Below are positions 1 to 5,672 of a stretch of 10,291 nt of DNA, piece by piece (position 1 is the stretch's first letter; each line of letters opens with the position of its first letter). Source of the DNA: Oribacterium sp. (GTDB taxonomy: Bacteria; Bacillota_A; Clostridia; Lachnospirales; Lachnospiraceae). The stretch is from NCBI GenBank assembly GCA_017940955.1, contig JAGAXP010000268.1, forward strand, positions 1 through 10,291, written 5' to 3'. A model generated the notes under the pieces. The model saw only the letters and a program-made list of their open reading frames with translations. It did no database searches and was not told the origin of the DNA. The position numbers and the translations under genes were made by a program.

Positions 1-2
1 AT

Positions 3-551
3 TACATAACTACTAAGATGGACGGATCAAGTCATTCAATAGGTGTAAGGGATGGAGAAATCTCTTTTACCGGACATAACTTTACTTATAAGGATGATGG
101 AAAGTCCGCATTTGTTGAGCATGTAAAGGCTGCAGGCATACATGAAAAAATGAAAGAGTACGCAGATGAGCACGGACTTAGCACACTTGTTCTTCAGGGA
201 GAATGGTGCGGTGAAGGAATTCAGAAGAACAGACTTAAGCTAAAGAAGCCGGAATGGTTTGTATTTACTGCCAAGGTGGATGACAAGAGAACAGATCTTG
301 CCACGCTTAGGGAAATCTGTGAATACGTACATTGTCAGATGGTTCCGGTTGAAGAGGAAGGTGATGACCTTCTTGCAAAGTATCCAGATGAAGCAGCTCT
401 TTTAGCTAGGGCTGAAGGAATCGGATACAACGGAACAACCAGAGAAGGGATAGTAATCCGTCCGGTAGAGCCTGTTCATTCGTACACACTGAGCGGACCG
501 CTATCCATGAAGGTAATAAACAACAAGTATCTTATGAAGAATGATGACTGA
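3..551 (+). CDS. RNA ligase, DRB0094-like family (5' partial, cut by window edge)
   Basis: Covalent nucleotidyltransferase that would seal RNA ends using ATP through a lysyl-AMP intermediate. The frame is open to the left edge, so the true start lies upstream. The in-frame ATG at 18 is not the start, because the codon before it (15-17, AAG) supplies the catalytic lysine of motif I, read as K-M-D-G-S-S. Further nucleotidyltransferase motifs follow: LQGEWCGEGIQ (motif III region, near 195-227), REGIVIRP (motif IV, near 442-465) and SMKVINNKYL (motif V, near 505-535), the last close to the C-terminus as in the DRB0094 (Deinococcus) RNA ligase family. That family carries an N-terminal OB domain, which would lie outside the window. 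A stop at 549-551 is followed after 17 nt by the phosphoesterase start, so the two are probably one operon. Family placement is from memory of motif patterns; a DNA ligase is less likely because the motif V region and length fit RNA ligases. Confidence 0.85.
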   Translation, partial: YITTKMDGSSHSIGVRDGEISFTGHNFTYKDDGKSAFVEHVKAAGIHEKMKEYADEHGLSTLVLQGEWCGEGIQKNRLKLKKPEWFVFTAKVDDKRTDLATLREICEYVHCQMVPVEEEGDDLLAKYPDEAALLARAEGIGYNGTTREGIVIRPVEPVHSYTLSGPLSMKVINNKYLMKNDD

Positions 552-568
552 TCATAGATGGAGGGAAC

Positions 569-1156
569 ATGATATCTACATTGTATGAACCATTCAGGCA
601 CTGGTCAGAAAACGGATCTGTTTATATTCTGTCTGATACACATTTTAAAGATTCTGATTGTAAGATCATGGATCCTGACTGGATAGACCCCGATGAGCAG
701 GTCAATATCCTGAATTCTGTGATCATGAAAAATGATACATTTGTCTGCCTTGGAGATGTTGGAAGTCCTGAATATATAAAGAAGCTCAGGGTCAGAAAGA
801 AGATACTGCTTCTTGGAAACCATGACAGAAGAGGAGATTACAAAGGACTGTTTGATGAGATATATTCCGGGCCGCTATTTATAGCAGACAAAATCCTTTT
901 GTCGCATGAGCCGGTATACGGACTTCCGTGGTGTCTTAACATCCATGGACATGACCACAGTAACATGGAGATGTACAAGGATGGCTGCAAACATTTAAAC
1001 CTTGCAGCCAATGTATGCGGATATACTCCGGTCAATCTTGGAAAACTGATAAAAAACGGGATTCTATCTGATATCGACAGCATACACAGAATCACGATTG
1101 ACCATGCAGTGGAGAAGAAAGAAAAGAAGTGGATTAGTAAAGAGACACAGCAATGA
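569..1156 (+). CDS. Calcineurin-like metallophosphoesterase
   Basis: Two-metal phosphoesterase of 195 residues. All the metal-site blocks of the superfamily are visible in order: SDTH (residues 22-25), GD (62-63), GNHD (83-86), SHEP (112-115) and GHDH (127-130). There is no signal peptide or membrane segment, so it should act in the cytoplasm. The start at 569 is supported by GGAGGG at 560-565. It sits between two RNA ligases, 17 nt after the first and overlapping the second by 4 nt (ATGA at 1153-1156). The natural inference is that it prepares RNA ends, for example by removing a 2',3'-cyclic phosphate or 3'-phosphate before ligation. The sequence does not show substrate specificity: YfcE-like phosphodiesterases and nucleases share the same motifs. 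No polynucleotide kinase is visible in the window; one could lie upstream of the left edge. Confidence 0.9.
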   Translation: MISTLYEPFRHWSENGSVYILSDTHFKDSDCKIMDPDWIDPDEQVNILNSVIMKNDTFVCLGDVGSPEYIKKLRVRKKILLLGNHDRRGDYKGLFDEIYSGPLFIADKILLSHEPVYGLPWCLNIHGHDHSNMEMYKDGCKHLNLAANVCGYTPVNLGKLIKNGILSDIDSIHRITIDHAVEKKEKKWISKETQQ

Positions 1157-2259
1157 AATCGAAGATATTAGAGTTTATAGAAAATAATACAGATAGCTGG
1201 GAAGAAAAGCTGAATTCAAGGCTCATTAGGATAAGCCGTAATGGTGATTTGGCTTGCTTTAAGTATATGGCAGAAGCTGATTTCTCAGATCCACTGGTAT
1301 GTGAAGCAAGAGGAATCATAATCGATGTGGTTCAGCTTTCTGTGGTCTGCTGGCCGTTTGATAAGTTTTTTAATGTACAGGAACAGTATGCTGCAGATAT
1401 CGACTGGAATAGCGCCAGGGTGCTGGAAAAGATAGATGGCTCTATGATAAAGCTTTTCTGGTACAAAGATGCTTGGAGATTTGCAACAAGCTCCACTTGC
1501 GATGCAGGAAATGCTCCTGTTCCGGGACATAAGAATCTGAGTTATGCAGATATCATTAACAAGGCAGAGAATATAGCTGAGATACCATTTGATAAGCTGA
1601 ATAAGGATTACACATACGTTTTTGAATTGGTATCTCCATTTACTCAGGTTGTCATCAGATATGATGTGACTCTTTTATTCTTTCTTGCAGCAAGGAATAA
1701 CAAGACCGGTGAAGAGGCTGATAGTGAACTGCCAGAGTTCAAAAAGCCTGAAAGCTATCTGCTTACTACACTTAAAGATTGCATGGAGGCTGCAGATAAT
1801 CTGAATGACGGAGAAGATATTGAAAAAGAAGGCTTTGTGGTAGTGGATGCGAGGCATAACAGAGTGAAAATAAAATCACCGGCTTATGTAGCAATGCACA
1901 GAATGGCTTCTAACAGAGTTTTTACTGCAAAAAGGATGGCGGAGCTTTTCTGTAGCGGAGAAGATTTTTACAAGCTGGCCAAGGACTTCCCGGAAGATGC
2001 GCATATAATCAAGTATTATGACTGGCAGTTTGCAGAACTTAAGGCTAGGGCCGAGGATATGATGCTATATGCAAGGCACCTATATGAAGAATACGATCAT
2101 GACAGAAAAGCAGTTGCAATGATGATTAAAGACTCTCCATATGCATGGGCAGGGTTTAAGGCGATCGGTAACGAGAAAGATATCGATGACATAATGAAAC
2201 TGGTTGTTCCTTCCGGTGCAGAAAAATTAATATCAGAGTACACAAATATTGAAATTTAG
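1153..2259 (+). CDS. T4 Rnl1-like RNA ligase
   Basis: ATP-dependent RNA ligase of 368 residues, close to the size of T4 RnlA. Visible nucleotidyltransferase elements are an upstream ARGIII segment (residues 52-57) as in Rnl1 proteins, motif I EKIDGS with catalytic Lys93, YVFELVSP (155-162) as motif III, EGFVV (226-230) as motif IV and VKIKS (238-242) as motif V. The remaining ~125 residues are charged and helical-looking, as expected for the family-specific C-terminal domain of Rnl1 enzymes. The start ATG overlaps the phosphoesterase stop (ATGA), implying translational coupling. Rnl1 in T4 reseals tRNA cut by host anticodon nuclease; a similar repair role here is inference. It differs clearly from the first ligase in the window, so this is not a duplication. 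Confidence 0.88.
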   Translation: MKSKILEFIENNTDSWEEKLNSRLIRISRNGDLACFKYMAEADFSDPLVCEARGIIIDVVQLSVVCWPFDKFFNVQEQYAADIDWNSARVLEKIDGSMIKLFWYKDAWRFATSSTCDAGNAPVPGHKNLSYADIINKAENIAEIPFDKLNKDYTYVFELVSPFTQVVIRYDVTLLFFLAARNNKTGEEADSELPEFKKPESYLLTTLKDCMEAADNLNDGEDIEKEGFVVVDARHNRVKIKSPAYVAMHRMASNRVFTAKRMAELFCSGEDFYKLAKDFPEDAHIIKYYDWQFAELKARAEDMMLYARHLYEEYDHDRKAVAMMIKDSPYAWAGFKAIGNEKDIDDIMKLVVPSGAEKLISEYTNIEI

Positions 2260-2271
2260 GCTAGCTGCTCT

Positions 2272-2297
2272 AGCAGTAATGCTGCTCTTATTATTTT
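2272..2297 (+). terminator. Weak candidate terminator after the RNA-repair operon
   Basis: AGCAG (2272-2276) and CTGCT (2282-2286) can pair around a 5-nt loop, followed by a T-rich stretch CTTATTATTTT. An upstream CTGCT at 2265-2269 can pair with the same AGCAG, so two mutually exclusive hairpins are possible. The stem is only 5 bp and the T-tract is interrupted, so this is a weak call. The rest of 2298-2460 shows no gene or clear signal. Confidence 0.3.
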
Positions 2298-2460
2298 ACT
2301 GTTTTCAGTGTTGTTCACGCTCATGGTAGATGGCCTTTCATTGAATCAAGTATGAATTTTGCCAAAAGAGCGAATTTAATACATGTAGTGACCGTGGAGC
2401 TAGATATTTAAATCAGTCTCTTTTTTTGAAAAGCATCTGAATTTATCAACCACGAGTCGA

Positions 2461-2489
2461 ATGACATGTGTCCGGCTATTACTTATCAT
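2461..2489 (+). promoter_or_regulatory. Sigma-A-type promoter for the radical SAM/DUF3795 region
   Basis: ATGACA (2461-2466, 5/6 match to TTGACA) lies exactly 17 nt before TATCAT (2484-2489, 5/6 match to TATAAT). It reads toward the short ORF at 2563 and the radical SAM gene at 2650, leaving a leader of about 65 nt. The -10 box lies inside a palindrome (separate entry). Confidence 0.5.
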
Positions 2490-2498
2490 AAATAGTAA
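2479..2498. promoter_or_regulatory. Operator-like inverted repeat over the -10 box
   Basis: TTACT (2479-2483) and AGTAA (2494-2498) form an inverted repeat with a 10-nt centre that contains the predicted -10 hexamer. The arms TTACTTAT / AATAGTAA resemble the TTACTATT-type half-sites I recall for HxlR/YodB-type or MarR-type repressors. Binding here would block RNA polymerase. The only regulator in the window, the HxlR protein at 3762-4088, is a candidate ligand; this is inference. Confidence 0.35.
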
Positions 2499-2562
2499 CA
2501 TGATAGAAAAGAGGCGCAGCGGATGAATGACAGAGAAGCCCTGGATGAGGAGGTAATGTAAA

Positions 2563-2640
2563 TTGGATATAAATGAAATGATAGATATGTACATGGAAGA
2601 TGGCCTGACAAGAGAACTTGCCGCACCGTTTGCGGAGTAA
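2563..2640 (+). CDS. Short ORF, 25 residues, unknown function (leader peptide or gene remnant)
   Basis: A TTG codon at 2563 is preceded by GAGGAGG (2547-2553) at a 9-nt spacing, and the frame runs 25 codons to TAA at 2638-2640. The peptide is acidic and Met-rich, beginning MDINEMIDMYMEDG. The stop sits 9 nt before the radical SAM ATG, and the TAA is adjacent to that gene's AAGGAGG. An even shorter ORF (MNDREALDEEVM, 2523-2561) with its own GAGG precedes it, so the pair could be two frame-shifted pieces of one former gene. I do not recognise the product. The good ribosome binding site is the only positive evidence for translation. Confidence 0.35.
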   Translation: MDINEMIDMYMEDGLTRELAAPFAE

Positions 2641-2649
2641 GGAGGCTTT

Positions 2650-3333
2650 ATGCATTTTACAGGAACCGTATACAGAAATCCCTACTGGCCTACATGGCCG
2701 CTTTTAGAGGTAACGCAAGGGTGTACGCATAATAAGTGCAAATTCTGCACGATGTATAAAGATGTCTCGTTTAAGATGTCTCCTATGGAGTGGATCGAAG
2801 AGGACCTTAAGGAACTGGGACTCCGTAAAATATCACTGGGGGTCGGAAAGCGGTGATGACTGGACGTTTATCGTGTCAACAAAAACTGCAGCGCGGCAGA
2901 TATTACCGAGCAGTGCGCAAAGCTCACGGAAGCAGGGATCGACTTCTGGCTTTGTTTCCTAAATGGCGTTGCCGGGAAGGAACACAGCATGGATCATGCC
3001 ATTCACTCGGCGGAGCTTTTCAGCAAATGTAAACCGATCCTTGTCGGAACCGGCGGATTGACGCTGTTCCCGGGAACTCCGTTACTGGAGGAAGCAGAGC
3101 GTGGTGAGTTTACTCCGCTCACGGAGAAGGAAATGCTGATTGAATTAAAGGTCTTCGTAGAACATCTGACCTGTGACTGCTATTTCAATACCCACCATAC
3201 CTCCGGTATTCACCTGTCCGGCCCGGATTTCTTAAAAAGAAAGGCTAAGATCATCAAGGCACTTGAGCAAGAGATCGAGCATGGGGATATGGACAGACTT
3301 GCTGCGATCCGTAAGAATAAGAGGTCATTATGA
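2650..3333 (+). pseudogene. Radical SAM protein, disrupted by internal deletion and two frameshifts
   Basis: The start at 2650 has AAGGAGG at 2639-2645. The N-terminus reads LLEVTQGC, then a CX4CX2C cluster (Cys25, Cys30, Cys33), typical of a conserved anaerobe radical SAM family I recall. Frame 1 then hits TGA TGA at 2854-2859. The motif VESGDDW continues in the +1 frame (about 2847-2868), and from about 2866 the original frame resumes as YRVNKNC and runs to 3333 with FLNGVAGKEHS, GTGGLTLFPGTPLL and FLKRK. This needs one inserted G in GTCGGAAAGC near 2845-2847 and one lost T near 2863-2866. In addition, the step from DLKEL directly to GLRKISLGV lacks roughly 50-60 residues present in the homologues I recall; both flanks encode LKEL, so recombination between short direct repeats is likely. 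The 4Fe-4S cluster is intact, but the barrel core is not, so the product should be non-functional. The stop overlaps the next start (ATGA at 3330-3333). Confidence 0.8.
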
Positions 3334-3661
3334 GCCTTAAAGATTTTAACAGAAGCGATGATATGTTTTCTCTATGCGGCTTGAACTGCGGACTGTGCGG
3401 ATATCGTCTGCAAGGAAATTGCAACGGCTGCTTTAAGGACAGCTTTTGTGCGAAGGTTTGTCCAATGGCCCCTTGCAGCGTAAAGCATGGAGGTCTTCAG
3501 TACTGCTTTGAATGCCCGGGAGAAGGCAGAGCTTATGAAAACACTGATGTACAAATATGCTGAAGAGAGAGGGTGTCAATTGGAACTATCTTGAGATTTC
3601 TAATAAAAGACGCAGTAAGTATGATAAGAAAAAATTGATTTTGGCAAATATGTATGGATGA
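3330..3661 (+). pseudogene. DUF3795-like cysteine-rich protein, frameshifted in the 3' part
   Basis: The intact N-terminal part (about 60 codons) carries LCGLNCGLCGYRLQGNCNGC, then CPMAPCSVKHGG and YCFECP, the dense Cys pattern of DUF3795 proteins, which presumably bind metal or an Fe-S cluster. The start overlaps the radical SAM stop (ATGA). The annotated-frame ORF ends at 3563, but its last residues look unlike the family. The +1 frame from about 3520 reads EKAELMKTLMYKYAEERG, and the next frame from about 3572 reads VNWNYLEISNKRRSKYDKK and ends at TGA 3659-3661. Joined, these give a natural-looking C-terminus, so two single-base changes of the same sign are likely (in CCCGGG/GAGAAGG near 3515-3525 and GAGAGAGGG near 3565-3573). 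The 77-residue truncated form could still be made. Some central residues may also be missing. The family's function is not established. Confidence 0.6.
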
Positions 3662-3706
3662 TCCGATTGTAAGCTAAATCGGAAGTTAAAACTCCGATGC
3701 AAGGAG

Positions 3707-3751
3707 GATTGGCAAAGAGTTCAGAAATGGATTTGATGCCGATCTTTTTTT
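3707..3751 (+). terminator. Candidate intrinsic terminator of the radical SAM/DUF3795 operon
   Basis: GATTGGC (3707-3713) can pair with GCCGATC (3738-3744), including one G-T pair, across a 24-nt loop, followed directly by seven T (3745-3751). The T-tract on the + strand suits termination of rightward transcripts before they enter the convergent HxlR gene. A separate hairpin TCCGATT / AATCGGA (3662-3668 / 3677-3683) lies just upstream without a T-tract. The large loop lowers confidence. Confidence 0.4.
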
Positions 3752-3761
3752 CTTCTTTATT

Positions 3762-4088
3762 TCAATCCAAATTTTTCTTGTACTCTGCGCCCCAGTTTTC
3801 CATAGACTTGATGATCGGCCTCATAGACTCACCAAGCTCACTCAATGCATATTCAACACGGGGCGGAACTTCTGGATATACGGTACGTGTAATGATGCCG
3901 TCTGCCTCCATGGAACGCAAACTGTCTGTAAGCACCTTCTGACTGATCCCGTCCAGGGATTTCTGTAATTCGTTAAAACGCCAGGGGCGGACAAGGAGAT
4001 TTCTCATGATAAGCAGTTTCCATTTGCTGCCGATCAGGCTGACCGTTGTAGCTACCGGGCAATCAGGTAATTCATCTTTTGTTTTCAT
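3762..4088 (-). CDS. HxlR family winged-helix transcriptional regulator
   Basis: 108-residue DNA-binding protein, the usual HxlR length. The family signature CPVATTVSLIGSKWKLLI lies at residues 10-27. Next comes LLVRPWRFNELQKSLDGISQKVLTDSLRSME, the recognition-helix region, then the wing (DGIITRTVYPEVPPRVEYALSE) and a C-terminal dimer helix. Cys10 matches the N-terminal cysteine that HxlR members such as YodB and HypR use to sense thiol or quinone stress. I chose the ATG at 4088 rather than the GTG at 4097, because GAGGTG (complement of 4095-4100) is correctly spaced only for the ATG. The gene is divergent from the ACGX precursor and shares its upstream region, so it is the obvious candidate regulator of the RiPP genes. 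A repressor responding to redox or electrophile stress is the family-based expectation, not shown here. Confidence 0.93.
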   Translation of the reverse strand: MKTKDELPDCPVATTVSLIGSKWKLLIMRNLLVRPWRFNELQKSLDGISQKVLTDSLRSMEADGIITRTVYPEVPPRVEYALSELGESMRPIIKSMENWGAEYKKNLD

Positions 4089-4138
4089 TGATAACACCTC
4101 ATTTTTATCAAAACTTCAAATTTGAATGTTACATATAA

Positions 4139-4167
4139 ACTTTACTGTTATGGCGTTTGACAGTCAA
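4139..4167 (-). promoter_or_regulatory. Candidate promoter of the HxlR gene
   Basis: Read on the minus strand, TTGACT (complement of 4162-4167) is 17 nt before TAAAGT (complement of 4139-4144), about 50 nt ahead of the HxlR start. The -35 box is one arm of the inverted repeat TTGAC-A-GTCAA (4157-4167), whose other arm gives a TTGACA on the + strand (4157-4162). A perfect 12-bp palindrome TTCAAATTTGAA (4115-4126) lies between the promoter and the gene. Confidence 0.35.
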
Positions 4168-4189
4168 TAGGTTACAAAAAGGTAACTAT
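4167..4189. promoter_or_regulatory. Operator-like inverted repeat between HxlR and the ACGX precursor
   Basis: GTTAC (4171-4175) and GTAAC (4182-4186) form an inverted repeat around AAAAAG, extended on the outside by ATAG on the left and TAT on the right, with one extra G in the left arm. It lies in the divergent intergenic region, next to the predicted HxlR -35 box, and so is placed for HxlR autoregulation and control of the RiPP genes. Assignment to HxlR is inference from position. Confidence 0.4.
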
Positions 4190-4207
4190 CTAATAAAAAA
4201 GTGCGTA

Positions 4208-4237
4208 CTTACATTGTTTTTTGCCCTCTGCGATAAT
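4208..4237 (+). promoter_or_regulatory. Weak candidate promoter for the ACGX precursor
   Basis: CTTACA (4208-4213, 4/6) and GATAAT (4232-4237, 5/6) are separated by 18 nt, about 57 nt before the precursor start. A consensus TTGACA at 4157-4162 has no good -10 at normal spacing on this strand. If this site is used, the GTTAC/GTAAC repeat lies just upstream of the -35 box. Confidence 0.3.
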
Positions 4238-4294
4238 CATGACAGCAGGAAGGCAATAGGGCCTACTGAAATCAACTTAACGGAGGTGAATATC

Positions 4295-4510
4295 ATGGCA
4301 TTATCAAACATTGCAGGATGGAACGAAAACACGGCAGGGAGTGCATGCGGCGCGTCCGACAAACCGGCAGCATGTGGTGCATCTGAGAAGCCCGCAGCTT
4401 GTGGTGCAGGAGATAAACCCGCTGAAACACCTGCAGCATGCGGCGCAGCTGACAAACCGGAAGAGAAGCCGGCAGCTTGTGGAAGTGGATGCGGAGCAGG
4501 GGACAAATAA
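4295..4510 (+). CDS. ACGX-repeat RiPP precursor peptide
   Basis: 71-residue peptide, started at ATG 4295 because GGAGGTG (4282-4288) precedes it at 6 nt; the frame is open further upstream but without such a site. Residues 1-16 are a Cys-free leader (MALSNIAGWNENTAGS). Residues 17-71 carry five ACG(A/S) units at 17, 26, 35, 48 and 61, joined by linkers rich in Lys, Pro, Asp and Glu, and end in CGSGCGAGDK. The six Cys are at 18, 27, 36, 49, 62 and 66. Five of them have Asp or Glu exactly four residues later: D22, E31, D40, D53 and D70. This matches the NCBI family I know as 'ACGX-repeat peptide', paired with a radical SAM/SPASM maturase such as the one that follows. The predicted product is a thioether-bridged (ranthipeptide-like) peptide. 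Leader cleavage and export genes are not evident nearby. Confidence 0.9.
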   Translation: MALSNIAGWNENTAGSACGASDKPAACGASEKPAACGAGDKPAETPAACGAADKPEEKPAACGSGCGAGDK

Positions 4511-4527
4511 GAAAGGCAAACCCAGTT

Positions 4528-4562
4528 GATCCTCCGGCGGTCAAGAGCCGGGGGATCATTTT
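4528..4562 (+). terminator. Attenuator-like hairpin between precursor and maturase
   Basis: GATCCTCCGGC (4528-4538) pairs with GCCGGGGGATC (4547-4557) over 11 positions, with one T-G wobble and an 8-nt loop, followed by ATTTTAG. The stem is GC-rich and stable, but the T-run is only four long, which suggests partial termination. That would give more precursor than maturase mRNA, a common arrangement in RiPP operons. The hairpin starts 17 nt after the precursor stop. Confidence 0.65.
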
Positions 4563-4610
4563 AGAAGATCATCAGCTTACGGGCTGTTTACGATATGGAG
4601 GAATGCGGAT

Positions 4611-5672
4611 ATGAAGCCATACTTTTCTTTTCAATGGCATATAACAGATGAATGCGATCAGAGATGTAAGCATTGTTACATCTATTCGGCGGGTAATCAC
4701 ACTTGCCTACAGTCCATGAACTGGAAACAGATGGAAGACACCTTTTATAACTGCCTTGATTTCTGTGAGATGTATGGACGTACTCCGTATTTTTATATAA
4801 CGGGAGGAGATCCAATATTACATCCCGATTTTTGGAGACTGCTGGGACTCTTAAAAGAACATGAGCTAGGGTTTACGATCCTTGGAAACCCCTTCCACTT
4901 AAACGATCAGGTATGCATGGAGCTAAAGGGGTATGGATGTGAGAAATATCAGCTTTCCCTTGACGGGCTCCGTGAGACACATGACTGGTTCAGAAAACCG
5001 GGTTCCTTTGACTGTACGCTTGAAAAGATCGCCTGCATCAATAAAGCAGGGATCCGCAGTGTCATCATGACTACAGTTTCAAAAACAAACCGCATGGAAG
5101 TTCCGGGGATCATTGATGAAGTGGTAAAGGCAGGTGCTAACGTATTCGCTTTTTCACGGTATGTACCGAGCGGCGGAGACTTGGATGCATCCATGACTGC
5201 GCAGGAATACAGAGAACTGCTTGCCGTATGTGATAAGAAATTTAAGGAATATGAAGCGGAAGGCTGTGAGACATACTTTAACAAGAAGGACCACCTTTGG
5301 ACGCTTTATGAATATGAGATCGGTGAATTTAAGATCCCCGAGAGTGCAAAAGAGGGAATGATATATGGCGGATGTAACTGCGGCAACTGCCATATCACAA
5401 TCCTTCCTAATGGCGATATCTATGCATGCCGAAGAGTAGCAGAGAGTAAAATGGGAAACGTATTTGAAGACAGGCTTGCGGATGTTTGGGTATGCCAGAT
5501 GGAGAGTTACAGAAAGTATGAGAAGTTCAGCAAATGTTCTAAGTGTGAATTAAAGCCCTGGTGCAGGGGATGTCCGGCAGTTTCAAAAGGAACGAACGGA
5601 GATTTTTACGCTGCAGATCCGCAGTGCTGGAAAATAAAGAACGAGATCACAGGGGAGGTGTTATCATGTTGA
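4611..5672 (+). CDS. Radical SAM/SPASM peptide maturase, ACGX system
   Basis: 353-residue enzyme expected to install thioether crosslinks in the upstream ACGX peptide. The SAM-binding 4Fe-4S cluster motif is CX3CX2C at Cys15, Cys19 and Cys22 (CDQRCKHC). The SAM-contacting TGGDP segment follows at about 64-68. The C-terminal SPASM domain begins near residue 255 (CNCGNC, 255-260), has GX4C at 268-273, then CX2CX5CX2C at 309, 312, 318 and 321, and a late Cys339. The usual SPASM spacing ends CX3C, so CX2C is a small variant. These Cys should hold auxiliary Fe-S clusters. The start at 4611 has GGAGG at 4597-4601. With the first cluster Cys at residue 15 there is no room for an N-terminal RRE leader-binding domain. 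The family assignment (radical SAM/SPASM, ACGX system) is from recall of the NCBI family together with the adjacent peptide. The stop overlaps the nitroreductase start by 7 nt. Confidence 0.93.
   Translation: MKPYFSFQWHITDECDQRCKHCYIYSAGNHTCLQSMNWKQMEDTFYNCLDFCEMYGRTPYFYITGGDPILHPDFWRLLGLLKEHELGFTILGNPFHLNDQVCMELKGYGCEKYQLSLDGLRETHDWFRKPGSFDCTLEKIACINKAGIRSVIMTTVSKTNRMEVPGIIDEVVKAGANVFAFSRYVPSGGDLDASMTAQEYRELLAVCDKKFKEYEAEGCETYFNKKDHLWTLYEYEIGEFKIPESAKEGMIYGGCNCGNCHITILPNGDIYACRRVAESKMGNVFEDRLADVWVCQMESYRKYEKFSKCSKCELKPWCRGCPAVSKGTNGDFYAADPQCWKIKNEITGEVLSC

Noticed and set aside
2345..2525. Open frame around the 2461-2498 promoter (about 40 codons, containing FEKHLNLSTTSRMTCVR)
   Set aside because: No start signal and no family resemblance, and it overlaps a good promoter and palindrome; treated as chance.
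3697..3942. Plus-strand open frame opposite the HxlR gene
   Set aside because: The minus strand encodes a clear HxlR protein; the plus frame has no recognisable protein features.
4343..4507. ACGX repeat region considered as a CRISPR-like or tandem DNA repeat
   Set aside because: Units differ in length and at synonymous positions and lie within one translated frame; there is no repeat-spacer structure.
4293..4510. Metallothionein instead of RiPP precursor
   Set aside because: Only six Cys, none in CXC or CC clusters, with regular ACG repeats and an adjacent SPASM maturase; the RiPP reading explains more.
4237..4559. Several long open frames on the minus strand and in other + frames across the ACGX precursor
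   Set aside because: They arise from the GC-rich Ala/Cys/Gly codon repeats; none has a ribosome binding site, and their compositions are low-complexity.
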